From UBA4416 sp964541155 (lineage in GTDB: Bacteria > Bacteroidota > Bacteroidia > B-17B0 > Aurantibacillaceae): a DNA stretch of 38,230 bases. Positions 1 to 7,666 of this stretch are shown here, in pieces. The position numbers and the translations under genes are program-made. Where the stretch lies: assembly GCA_964541155.1 (NCBI GenBank), contig CAZIPC010000010.1, forward strand, positions 1-38,230. Direction: 5' to 3'. Below the pieces are notes generated by a model that saw nothing but the letters and a program-made list of their open reading frames with translations, was not told the DNA's origin and made no database searches. Every line of letters starts with the position of its first letter. The first letter of the stretch is position 1.

Positions 1-1363
1 TAAGTTGTTGTTGTTGTTGGAGATACAACTGCTGATCCACTAGAATATGAATACGCATTAGCATTACCACCAGCTGACAATGTAAATGATTTACCTGAAC
101 AAATAGTACCATTGTTTAAAGTTACTGTTGGCGCTGAATTTACAGTTAAAGTTAATGTAGAAGATCCAGTACAACCTGTTACTGTATTAGTACCTGTTAC
201 GGTATAGTTTGTTGTAGTTGTTGGACTTACTACAGCACTTCCACTTGAATATGTATAAGTGTTTGCTCCACTAGGAGTAATTGTATAAGATGAACCTGAG
301 CAAATAGAACTACTGCTTACAGATAAACTTGTTGTATTAACAGTAAATACTACTGGAGTTCTAGAAGAAGAAACACATCCTGTTCCAGGAGAAAAAATTC
401 TAATCTTTCCATCACCTGCATTACCAGTCATTGTTCCACCTGCAGGATTTGGCATTGAAGCACTTCCTGCAATTGTAGTTCCGCTTGTTACACCAGCAAT
501 ATACGATGAACCACCGCCACCGCCATTATCTCCATTTCCAGCACTACCACCGTAATAGCCGCCGCCGCCGCCGCCGCCATCTCCAGTATGGTTACCGCCT
601 TGTCCTAAAGACCCATTTCCATTTCCTCCTGTTCCTCCTGCAGTTTGTGTACCACCACTAGTTGTGCTACCAGCATAGTTATCGCCAGTTAATCCTCCGC
701 CAGCGCCTGCATTAAGGCTATTACCAGCGCCGCCGCCGCCGCCAGCTACAAGTATTCTGTTTGATAAAGCAGTTCCTCCAAAACGAATATCAGAAGCTCC
801 ACCGCCGCCACCTGAACATCCGCCAGATCCAGCATTTCCGCCTCCATTCCAACCACCACCGTTTCCAGCTGCGCAAGTTCCGCCAGATCCACCAACATAT
901 AAAGAAAGTGTTTGTCCTGCAGTTAATGAAAATATTCCTGTTGCATAACCTCCGTTTGCTCCAGTTAAACCATCATTACCGCCTTTAGCACCCCAAGCTT
1001 GCAAGGTGTAATTACCAGTTACAGGTGCAGAAAATGTTTGAACAGCACCTGTGTAGTTAAAAGTTAAAGAACTTGTAACAATAGTATATGCCTCAGCGTA
1101 GTAAGTTGTTGTTGAAACAGCACTTACATTTAAATTGCTACCAGAAGCAGCGTTTCCGATAGAAGTTCCGCCGCTAGGAACTGTATACCAAGCGATAGAA
1201 GTCCCTGCTCCCGAAGTTGCATTTAAATTTACTGTTCCGCCAGGAGCACATAATTGCGTAGGCGACACCGTTACCAATGAAGGCGTACTACATTGTGCGT
1301 TTGTTTTTAATACCAAAATATTAAAAAACAGCACACAAAATAAATTAAGTATTATTTTTTTCA
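1..1363 (-). CDS. Secreted adhesin-like protein with ALK-type glycine-rich domain (3' end outside window)
   Basis: Reading leftward from the ATG at 1361-1363, the frame stays open to the window edge, giving the first 454 residues of a larger protein. Residues 1-24 are a signal peptide (MKKIILNL... ending NAQ). An Ig-like segment follows at about 25-85. Residues ~95-330 are a glycine-rich domain with the order YTLQAWGAKGG, GGYATGIFSLTAGQ, LYVGGSGG, a GGWNGGG segment, GGGGGASDIRFGG, and RILVAGGGGGAG. That order matches the glycine-rich family that includes the extracellular domain of ALK/LTK receptors (Pfam Gly_rich; recognised from memory). From ~340 come ~66-residue Ig-like repeats (SSSICSGSSYTITPSGANTY...) related to those of the rightward gene at 1918. 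A type IX sorting domain would be expected past the edge but is not seen. The glycine tracts are encoded by runs of GGC. The protein is probably an exported surface or matrix protein; its ligand is unknown. Confidence 0.85.
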
Positions 1364-1422
1364 TGTTTTATAGAAATTGTTTTGTTGCGAAAATACTACA
1401 TTTTCGTGTATTATACATAAAG

Positions 1423-1455
1423 ATGTAGGAGAATGATAAAAAAATGTAGGAGAAT
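1423..1455. promoter_or_regulatory. Direct repeat pair upstream of the leftward adhesin gene
   Basis: The 12-mer ATGTAGGAGAAT occurs at 1423-1434 and again at 1444-1455, 21 bp apart (two helical turns), and an inverted partial copy (CTACATTTT) lies at 1396-1404. The pair sits 60-95 bp upstream of the adhesin start at 1363. Two same-strand repeats 21-22 bp apart is the geometry bound by LytTR-type regulators. No such regulator is in the window, so this is only a candidate operator. Confidence 0.4.
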
Positions 1456-1642
1456 TTGACCCAATTAGTTGTTATAAATGAAAAAAAGACTAATTATTTT
1501 TTTCAAATGAAAGCAATGTAAATAAATGTATAAGTTACTACTAAACTAATTTAAGGTATTGTAAATCATTTTTTTATAAATTTTAAAGAACAACAATTGA
1601 GTTTAAAATATAAAACATGGCATGTTATTTGTTATCTATTTA

Positions 1643-1673
1643 GTTCGGTTTTTACTACGCATAAAAACCGAAC
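1643..1673. repeat. Perfect 12-bp inverted repeat upstream of the small secreted protein
   Basis: GTTCGGTTTTTA at 1643-1654 and its exact complement at 1662-1673 flank a 7-nt loop, ending 25 nt before the ATG at 1699. No T-run follows on the plus strand, so it is either an operator or a 5'-leader hairpin. An 11-bp palindrome (ACATGGCATGT, 1615-1625) lies just upstream. Apart from these and the repeats at 1423-1455, the 335-bp gap 1364-1698 holds nothing I recognise. Confidence 0.6.
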
Positions 1674-1698
1674 ATACGTTAAACCAAAATAAACAAAT

Positions 1699-1914
1699 AT
1701 GAAAACAAAAAACCCAATAACATTGGTATGCTTACTTATAAGCATGCTAGTTGTTTTAGGAGCCACAGCCAGTGGCCCAAAAGATTTTAATCAATTAAAT
1801 CAGAAATTAAAATCGAACTCAGCTAAAAAATCTCAAAGTTTATTATTACAAATCGATTTAACTTGTAATAAATCTCAATCTGTATTAATTGATTATAACC
1901 CAAACACATTATAA
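1699..1914 (+). CDS. Small exported protein, unknown function
   Basis: This 71-residue protein has an N-terminal hydrophobic segment (about residues 8-24, VCLLISMLVVLGATASG) that looks like a signal peptide. The remaining ~45 residues are polar and rich in Asn, Gln, Ser and Lys, with one cysteine. It ends 3 nt before the start of the large adhesin, so the two are probably co-transcribed, with this as the leader gene downstream of the inverted repeat at 1643-1673. There is no Shine-Dalgarno sequence before the ATG. I do not recognise the family. It could be a secreted companion of the adhesin or a short leader whose translation matters more than its product. Confidence 0.6.
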   Translation: MKTKNPITLVCLLISMLVVLGATASGPKDFNQLNQKLKSNSAKKSQSLLLQIDLTCNKSQSVLIDYNPNTL

Positions 1915-1917
1915 CTT

Positions 1918-4900
1918 ATGAAAAAATTATTTTATTCTTTAAAAAACATCGCGATTGTTTTATTTATTTTTATGCTTGTAAGTAAAAATATTTTTTCTCA
2001 AGGATCACAAATATTCACTACTTCAGGTAATTTCATGGTGCCTGCTGGCATTTCATCTTTAACAGTTGAAGTTATTGGTGCTGGCGGAAATGGCGGAATA
2101 AATGGCGGCGGCGGCGGCGGCGGCGGTGGATATGCAAAAGGAATTTACAATGTAACTCAAATGTCTAATATTTCTGTTGTAGTTGGAGTTGGAGGAGGAG
2201 GGTCTTCTTCAGGTACAACTAGTTTTGGAGGAATGATTCAAGCAACTGCTGGAGCAAATGGAAGTTGGGTAAATAACCCTAATATTGGAGGTGGCGGAGC
2301 AGGAGGTGTTGGTATCGGAGGAACTATAGTAAATAGAACTGGAGGAACTGGTGGCGGAGGTTATTGGACTTATTATGGTGGTGGCGGAGCTGGTGCAGCA
2401 GGACCTTCTTCTAATGGAGGAAATGGAGGAAATACAATTGCATTTACTGGTATTTGTGCAATAACTCCAGGTGGTTCTGCAGGTATTAGCGGAGGATCTC
2501 CAGCTGGCAACGGAGGCAAAGGTGCAGGATATGTGAATTCAAATTGTACTACGGAAAACCCTGTTGCTGATGGAGTAAGCTACGGTGGTGGTGGTGGTGG
2601 TCAAAATGGTAGTGGATGGGAACCGGTTGGTAATGGAGCCGGTGGATATTGTATGGTTACATGGGGAGTCCCAGTTTTTATTACACCAATTGCTAATTTT
2701 GCAGCTTCTACGACGAACATTTGTCAAGGAAGTTCAATCAACTTTTCAGACTTAAGTACTAATTACCCAACTTCTTGGACTTGGTCTTTCCCAGGAGGAA
2801 CGCCTAGTTCATCTTCAAGCCAAAATCCAACTATTACATACAATTCTCCTGGAGTATACCCAGTCACATTAACATCTTCTAATCAAGGAGGAACTAGTTC
2901 TCCTGTAACAATTACAAATTATATTACAGTTAATTCATTTCCTAATGTAACTGTAAACAGTGGTTCAATATGTAATGGGCAAAGTTTTACAATGACTCCT
3001 TCAGGGGCAGTTAGTTATGTTTATTCCAGTGGTTCTGCTATTGTTTCTCCGTCTGCAACTACAACTTATGTAGTTACAGGAACAAATTCAGCAGGCTGCT
3101 CTTCAAGTGCTACTAGTTTAGTAACCGTTAATGCAGCACCTACGCTAAGTGTAAATAGCGGGGCTATTTGTGCAGGCAAAACGTTTACTATGGTACCAAG
3201 TGGTGCAACAACTTATACGTATTCAAGTGGTTCGGCAAATGTCAGTCCATCAAGCACAACATCCTATACTGTAACGGGTACAAGTTCAGCAGGATGCGTA
3301 GGTAGCGCTGTAAGTACGGTAACGGTTAATGCAGCACCTACGCTAAGTGTAAATAGCGGGGCTATTTGTGCAGGCAAAACGTTTACTATGGTACCAAGTG
3401 GTGCAACAACTTATACGTATTCAAGTGGTTCGGCAACAGTAATGCCAAGCACAACTACATCATATACCGTAACAGGGGCTAATGGTTTGGGTTGTATATC
3501 AATGGCAGTAAGTACAGTAACCGTTAATACATTGCCTACAGTAAGTGTAAACAGCGGGGCTATTTGTGCAGGCAAAACGTTTACTATGGTTCCAGCAGGA
3601 GCAGTGAGTTACACTTACTCTAGTGGTAGCTCAACAGTAATACCATCTACAACTACATCATATACCGTAACAGGCGCTAATGGTTTGGGTTGTACATCCA
3701 CCGCAGTGAGCACGGTAACTGTTAATACACTACCTACAGTAAGTGTAAACAGCGGAGCAATATGTAATGGTCAAAGTTTTGTTATGTCGCCAACAGGTGC
3801 AACAACTTATACGTATTCAAGTGGCACTGCAACAGTAATGCCAAGCACAACTACATCATATATCGTAACAGGGGCTAATGGTTTGGGTTGTACATCAATG
3901 GCAGTAAGTATGGTAACCGTTAATGCACTACCTACAGTAAGTGTAAATAGTGGAGCAATATGTAATGGTCAAAGTTTTGTTATGTTGCCAACAGGTGCAA
4001 CAACTTATACGTATTCAAGTAGCACGGCAACAGTAATGCCAACTACAACTACTACATACACAGTAACAGGGGCTAATGGTTTGGGTTGTACATCAATGGC
4101 AGTAAGCACGGTAACTGTTAATGCACTACCAAGTATTACAGTTAATGATGGAACCATCTGTAATGGTCAAATTTTCAAAATGGTTCCAGCAGGAGCAGTG
4201 AGTTATACCTATTCAAGCGGTTCGGCAAATGTCAATCCATCAAGTACAACATCTTATACAGTAACGGGCACAAGTTCAGCAGGATGTTTAGGAAGTGCGG
4301 TAAGCACAGTAACGGTTAATGCATTGCCAATAGTAAATGTAAATAGTGGGTCAATATGTAATGGTCAAAGTTTTGTAATGGTACCAACAGGTGCCGGAAG
4401 TTATACGTACTCAAGTGGCACGGCAACAGTTACCCCATCATCAACTACTTCGTATACCGTATCAGGCACAAGTGCACTAGGATGTGTAGGTAGCGCTGTA
4501 AGTACAGTAACAGTTAGCCAATTGCCTATAATTACTGTAAATAGTGGTACTATCTGTAATGGCCAAAGTTTTGTTATGTCGCCAAGTGGTGCAACAACGT
4601 ATTCGTATTCAAGTGGAACGGCCGTAGTTACTCCTACAGCAACAAGTAGTTATACCGTAATAGGTACATCATCTCAAAATTGCCAATCTGCGCCACAAAC
4701 CTTAACCGTAATGGTATTACCTAATTCAACTATTGTATCTCAACCAAGTAATCAATTAGTAGTATCTGGTTCAACTGCAATTTTTACAGTATCGGCATCA
4801 GGGGGCTCAACATTACAATGGCAAACTAATTTAGGGTTAGGATATCAAAATTTGAGCAATGCAGGCCAGTATAGTGGCGTTAATACACTAACATTAATAG

Positions 4901-5256
4901 TAAGCAATGTAAGTGCTACTAACAATAACCAAACCTTTAGATGTGTAGTAGGTTCTGGATTATGTGCTGACACTACAAATGAAGTAACATTAATTTTATC
5001 CCCAGTAGGAATTGAAGAATTAGACATCTTGCAAGACATAGAGTTGTATCCAAATCCTACATCATCGCATGTATATGTTAAGAGTTCAGTAAAATATACC
5101 ACACTATTAATTATAAATAGTGTGGGGCAAACAGTGTTAAATAAAGAATCTTCAAACGTGATTGATGTTTCATTATTAAGTACAGGCATTTATTTTATAA
5201 AGCTGTATGATGAGAAAGGACAACTTTTAAAAGTTTCAAAATTTGTGAAGCAATAA
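1918..5256 (+). CDS. Type IX-secreted surface protein: glycine-rich domain, PKD, nine Ig-like repeats
   Basis: The protein has 1112 residues and a signal peptide at about 1-28 (ends FSQG). Residues ~30-245 form a glycine-rich domain of the kind found in phage tail fibres and bacterial surface proteins (FTTSGNFMVPAGISSLTVEVIGAGGNGG...). A PKD-like domain follows at ~255-340 (TSWTWSFPGGTP... YNSPGVYPVTLT). Nine consecutive ~66-residue modules come next, each with the pattern VNSGxIC(N/A)G(Q/K)xF... TYTYSSG... YTVTG... GC... STVTVN. An Ig-like domain (~940-1025, STLQWQTN... FRCVVG) precedes the C-terminal type A sorting domain (~1030-1112, ELYPNPTSSHVYVKS... GIYFIKLYDEKGQLLKVSKFVKQ). That tail directs export by the type IX system and anchoring or release at the cell surface. 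Function is inferred to be adhesion or matrix building. A strong hairpin terminator follows. Confidence 0.93.
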   Translation: MKKLFYSLKNIAIVLFIFMLVSKNIFSQGSQIFTTSGNFMVPAGISSLTVEVIGAGGNGGINGGGGGGGGGYAKGIYNVTQMSNISVVVGVGGGGSSSGTTSFGGMIQATAGANGSWVNNPNIGGGGAGGVGIGGTIVNRTGGTGGGGYWTYYGGGGAGAAGPSSNGGNGGNTIAFTGICAITPGGSAGISGGSPAGNGGKGAGYVNSNCTTENPVADGVSYGGGGGGQNGSGWEPVGNGAGGYCMVTWGVPVFITPIANFAASTTNICQGSSINFSDLSTNYPTSWTWSFPGGTPSSSSSQNPTITYNSPGVYPVTLTSSNQGGTSSPVTITNYITVNSFPNVTVNSGSICNGQSFTMTPSGAVSYVYSSGSAIVSPSATTTYVVTGTNSAGCSSSATSLVTVNAAPTLSVNSGAICAGKTFTMVPSGATTYTYSSGSANVSPSSTTSYTVTGTSSAGCVGSAVSTVTVNAAPTLSVNSGAICAGKTFTMVPSGATTYTYSSGSATVMPSTTTSYTVTGANGLGCISMAVSTVTVNTLPTVSVNSGAICAGKTFTMVPAGAVSYTYSSGSSTVIPSTTTSYTVTGANGLGCTSTAVSTVTVNTLPTVSVNSGAICNGQSFVMSPTGATTYTYSSGTATVMPSTTTSYIVTGANGLGCTSMAVSMVTVNALPTVSVNSGAICNGQSFVMLPTGATTYTYSSSTATVMPTTTTTYTVTGANGLGCTSMAVSTVTVNALPSITVNDGTICNGQIFKMVPAGAVSYTYSSGSANVNPSSTTSYTVTGTSSAGCLGSAVSTVTVNALPIVNVNSGSICNGQSFVMVPTGAGSYTYSSGTATVTPSSTTSYTVSGTSALGCVGSAVSTVTVSQLPIITVNSGTICNGQSFVMSPSGATTYSYSSGTAVVTPTATSSYTVIGTSSQNCQSAPQTLTVMVLPNSTIVSQPSNQLVVSGSTAIFTVSASGGSTLQWQTNLGLGYQNLSNAGQYSGVNTLTLIVSNVSATNNNQTFRCVVGSGLCADTTNEVTLILSPVGIEELDILQDIELYPNPTSSHVYVKSSVKYTTLLIINSVGQTVLNKESSNVIDVSLLSTGIYFIKLYDEKGQLLKVSKFVKQ
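2941..4710 (+). repeat. Nine tandem ~198-bp coding repeats in the adhesin
   Basis: The array encodes nine Ig-like modules of about 66 codons. Two neighbours contain an identical 112-bp stretch (3127-3238 and 3325-3436, offset exactly 198 bp), and other units share shorter near-identical tracts. An offset that is a multiple of three means that slippage or recombination would add or remove whole modules without breaking the frame. Confidence 0.9.
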
Positions 5257-5270
5257 GATTACATAACGGT

Positions 5271-5322
5271 TCTCAAAACACACAAAAGCCTCTAAATAAA
5301 GAGGCTTTTGTGTGTTTTGAGA
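5271..5322. terminator. Bidirectional hairpin terminator
   Basis: A perfect 23-bp stem (5271-5293 with 5300-5322) surrounds a 6-nt loop (AAATAA). The inner stem is AAAAGCCTCT/AGAGGCTTTT, giving U-rich runs on either strand. It lies between the rightward adhesin gene (stop at 5256) and the leftward HxlR gene (stop at 5328), so it probably ends both transcripts. Confidence 0.85.
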
Positions 5323-5327
5323 AATAT

Positions 5328-5729
5328 TTAACAGGATGATTGGAGCGTCGTGTCGTTATTTTTAGTTGGCATATTTTGTCTTCCCCATAAAGACATACTA
5401 TCAATGATTGGTAATAACGTGCTTCCGTAAGGAGTAATTTTGTACTCAACTTTTGGAGGTATTACAGGATAAATGATGCGTTCAATAACACCATCTGCCT
5501 CTAATTCTCGTAATTGATTAGTTAAAGTTTGTTTGCTAATTTCTTTAATGTTTTTTATTAAAAGACTATACCTATTCCTATCAGTTCGAATCATGTGAAT
5601 AATACTTGGTTTCCATTTTCCGCCAATAATATTGATGCAATATCCTACAGGGCAGTTACCTGGTAAAAAATCTTTTGTCTTTCTAATTACTGTGTTTTCC
5701 ATTGGTCTACAATTATGTTCTATAAACAA
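5328..5729 (-). CDS. HxlR-family winged-helix regulator
   Basis: The 133-residue protein carries the HxlR signature: CPVGYCINIIGGKWKPSIIHMI near residues 24-45, then the winged helix (KEISKQTLTNQLRELEADGVIERIIYPVIPPKVEYKITPYG). The leading cysteine of the CPV motif is present; in several family members it takes part in redox or electrophile sensing. The chosen start gives nine residues before a second Met (codon 10, 5700-5702), which is an equally plausible start. It is divergent from the gene at 5803 across a 73-bp gap, the usual arrangement for an HxlR repressor controlling a neighbouring small enzyme gene. Its ligand is unknown. Confidence 0.88.
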   Translation of the reverse strand: MFIEHNCRPMENTVIRKTKDFLPGNCPVGYCINIIGGKWKPSIIHMIRTDRNRYSLLIKNIKEISKQTLTNQLRELEADGVIERIIYPVIPPKVEYKITPYGSTLLPIIDSMSLWGRQNMPTKNNDTTLQSSC

Positions 5730-5765
5730 AATAAATGTCTATATAAAATAGTTAGTTAAATCTAA

Positions 5766-5773
5766 TACTTTTG
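5766..5773 (+). promoter_or_regulatory. Bacteroidota -7 box for the gene at 5803
   Basis: TACTTTTG matches the TAnnTTTG consensus and lies 29 nt before the ATG. The overlapping repeat AGTTAGTTAAATCTAA just upstream is a candidate HxlR operator. Confidence 0.55.
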
Positions 5774-5802
5774 TTTGAATGTGAATTTAAAAATGTGAAA
5801 TT

Positions 5803-6069
5803 ATGAATCGACTATTAGTTATTTTAACAATTGAAACAGAAAATCTACCACAAAATTTTCCAGAAATTATACAACATGAGAGAGAGGTTGTAACACAGTG
5901 GAAAAAAGAAGGGTTTTTGGAGCAACTATTTTTACGTCAAACAAAAAATGGTGCAGTATTATTATTTAAAGATGTTAATGAAGAAAAAGTGAATCAGTTA
6001 ATGATGACATTGCCTTTGTATAAATTCAAAAAATCAATTGAAATATTGCATTTAATAAAAGACATGTAG
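5803..6069 (+). CDS. Small muconolactone isomerase/YCII-like dimeric barrel protein
   Basis: This 88-residue protein has the size and pattern of the dimeric alpha-beta barrel group that includes muconolactone isomerase and YCII-like proteins. It has an N-terminal strand (NRLLVILTIE), a central amphipathic helix with charged residues (HEREVVTQWKKEGFLEQLFL), a strand (GAVLLFKDV), and a second helix (EEKVNQLMMTLPLYKFKKSIEILHL). It is divergent from the HxlR gene, and such barrels are common partners of HxlR regulators. No catalytic residue can be assigned, so the substrate is unknown. Terminated by the hairpin at 6085-6117. Confidence 0.65.
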   Translation: MNRLLVILTIETENLPQNFPEIIQHEREVVTQWKKEGFLEQLFLRQTKNGAVLLFKDVNEEKVNQLMMTLPLYKFKKSIEILHLIKDM

Positions 6070-6084
6070 GAATAATTTTTTTAT

Positions 6085-6117
6085 ACAAAAAAGCCTCTGT
6101 ACGAGAGGCTTTTTTGT
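6085..6117. terminator. Hairpin terminator (both strands)
   Basis: A 14-bp stem (6085-6098 with 6104-6117) encloses the loop GTACG. AAAAAAGCCTCT pairs with AGAGGCTTTTTT. On the minus strand it directly follows the tRNA-like sequence that ends with GTACCC at 6122-6127, as at 15903 and 38019. Confidence 0.85.
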
Positions 6118-6121
6118 TTTT

Positions 6122-6348
6122 GTACCCTGCGGATTGGATTTATCGAACTTTATGGATGATTTTCAAGCAATTAGAACTCTAATGAACGCTCTCCCTCGGA
6201 TACCCTAAGCGGCAAGTTTTCGAACTTTAATGAAAAGCGCCTATAAAACATAGGGCTTAAACTTAATAAAAACAAAAAAGTCAATCTTTTTCTTCCTCAA
6301 CGGTTTCTGTTTCTGATTTTTTAATGAAATTACTCTTATCATCAAATT
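6122..6348. repeat. Left copy of a 227-bp direct repeat with tRNA-like end and PepSY-gene 3' fragment
   Basis: This stretch aligns without gaps to 15933-16159 at a constant offset of 9811 bp. In the first 105 bases I count 15 mismatches (about 86% identity). Both copies start with GTACCCT right after a hairpin terminator, contain ATCGAAC (complement of a T-loop-like GTTCGAT), share CTCCCTCGGATACCCTAAGC, then a small hairpin, then the 3' end of a PepSY-like gene. Similarity stops at about 6348, where unique sequence leading to the cation transporter begins. The two copies bracket the efflux operon. This repeat, the pseudogene at 6281-6346 and the hairpin 6235-6258 fill most of the 321-bp gap 6070-6390. 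Confidence 0.8.
6281..6346 (-). pseudogene. 3' fragment of a PepSY-like gene
   Basis: On the minus strand this encodes FDDKSNFIKKSETETVEEEKD followed by stop. The gene at 16092 ends FDDKGNFVKKSEPSTEEEGKD, so the fragment is the last 21 codons of a paralogue. Directly upstream there is an in-frame TAA and no further homology, which marks the breakpoint. Confidence 0.85.
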
Positions 6349-6390
6349 AAGCTAGAATATTGATGAATAATTCCCCTGCTATAAGGCGAA

Positions 6391-7182
6391 TTATTTAGCC
6401 AACTTCAGAATTCTAACAGCTCCTTTTGCAACTAATAAGAAAACAATCGATCCTATTAATAGGTCAGGGAATTTTGAATTGGTGAAGTAAACAAAGATGC
6501 CTGCAACAATAACCCCAATATTGACGATTACATCATTGCTGGTAAAAATCATACTCGCTTGCATATGGGCTTCCTTACTTTTTGACTTTTGAAGAAGGTA
6601 AAGCGAAACAGTATTTCCAATTAAAGCAAAAAGCGATATAATTATCATTGATTGAAATACAGGAACTGCCTCAAATCCTAAAAACCTCCTTATTACTTCA
6701 ATTATTCCAAATAAAGCTAAAGCCATCTGAAAGTATCCACTAATTTTCGCAACTCTTTTCTTTTTAGCGGCCACATGTCCTACAGCATATAAACTTAAAC
6801 CATAAACGATAGCATCAGCAAGCATGTCCAAACTATCAGCAACTAATCCCATTGACCTCGAAAAAAAACCTGTTATGAACTCTAAAACGAAAAGCGATAA
6901 ATTGATTAACAATACAGTCCAAAGTAATTTTTTTTCCTTTGAATGGTCTGGATCTATAAAGAATATTTCGCTTTCTTCAGTATTAATTAAAGAAGCTCCA
7001 AGGTTCAAATCAGTTATCGCTTCATAAATTGGGGTTATTTCACCTTCATGATAGACAAACAAATTTCTGTTCTGGATATCAAAATCTAATTTCACGAACT
7101 CTTGCCCATCTAATTTCATACGTATCATGTTTTCCTCTGAAGGGCAATCCATTTTAGAAATATAAATAGTTGATTTTTTCAT
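6391..7182 (-). CDS. Cation transporter (CDF-like) with N-terminal heavy-metal-associated-like domain
   Basis: The protein has 263 residues. Residues 1-70 resemble an HMA metal-binding fold but carry MDCPSEE instead of the usual CxxC pair, so only one of the two cysteines is present. Residues ~85-263 hold five or six membrane segments with the cation diffusion facilitator pattern, including SLDMLADAIVYGLSLYAVG (a DxxxD pair in TM2) and SNDVIVNIGVIVAG in TM5 where the second metal site lies. The usual cytoplasmic C-terminal domain of CDF pumps is missing. It is the last gene of the leftward efflux operon, 32 bp after the DUF2141 gene. The metal is not predictable. The downstream imperfect hairpin 6366-6395 overlaps the stop codon. 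Confidence 0.75.
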   Translation of the reverse strand: MKKSTIYISKMDCPSEENMIRMKLDGQEFVKLDFDIQNRNLFVYHEGEITPIYEAITDLNLGASLINTEESEIFFIDPDHSKEKKLLWTVLLINLSLFVLEFITGFFSRSMGLVADSLDMLADAIVYGLSLYAVGHVAAKKKRVAKISGYFQMALALFGIIEVIRRFLGFEAVPVFQSMIIISLFALIGNTVSLYLLQKSKSKEAHMQASMIFTSNDVIVNIGVIVAGIFVYFTNSKFPDLLIGSIVFLLVAKGAVRILKLAK

Positions 7183-7214
7183 AATGCTAAAATACTGTAA
7201 TAGATTCTTGATAG

Positions 7215-7664
7215 CTACATGTAAATAACTTTTACTGCGATTTTCTTGTCACTATTCAACTCAAAGCTTGCTTTTGAAAAGTTGGGACGATTTGTTAATC
7301 CAATTGATTGATAATTCGAAAAACCAACACCTTCGATTGGCAAAATAAACCCCTTGTCTATTTCACCATTCTCATTTTCGTCGTGAAGAATATTAACAGC
7401 ATACTTTCCCAATGGTAAGTTGCTAAAGGTTACCTTTGAAGTGCCATTTTGTATTTTCTCTTTCAAGATCTTCCAACACTTTTTGTAATCTTCATCAGGA
7501 ATAGTTCCGTCCTTATTATATAAGGCAAATTGAACAACACCTTTGGAATTTTGTAACTCTTTTACTTCCACAGTTAAAGAATAAGTTTCTCCTTTTTGGT
7601 TATTAAATGAAGATAAAGTCAATAATGATATACTGACAAGTGCGAATAAGAGTAATTGTTTCAT
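7215..7664 (-). CDS. DUF2141 exported protein
   Basis: The protein has 149 residues with a signal peptide at 1-22 (MKQLLLFALVSISLLTLSSF). The mature part matches the DUF2141 beta-sandwich family: LTVEVKELQNSKGVVQFALYN, then F..LPLGKYAVNILHDENENGEID, then GVGFSN. The acidic DENENGEID loop resembles a calcium-binding stretch. It starts 2 nt after the pump stop codon, so it is translated with the efflux operon. DUF2141 proteins are periplasmic or outer-membrane associated with no defined activity. Confidence 0.85.
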   Translation of the reverse strand: MKQLLLFALVSISLLTLSSFNNQKGETYSLTVEVKELQNSKGVVQFALYNKDGTIPDEDYKKCWKILKEKIQNGTSKVTFSNLPLGKYAVNILHDENENGEIDKGFILPIEGVGFSNYQSIGLTNRPNFSKASFELNSDKKIAVKVIYM

Positions 7665-7666
7665 TT

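Noticed and set aside
2104..2127. Phase-variable GGC tract
   Set aside because: The unit is three bases, so slippage changes glycine number but cannot switch the frame.
4845..5189. Minus-strand reading frame in the adhesin 3' part
   Set aside because: It is antisense to the Ig-like and sorting domains, with no own start signals or homology.
6366..6395. Terminator of the efflux operon
   Set aside because: An 11-bp stem with one mismatch exists but overlaps the last stop codon and has no T-run on the minus strand.
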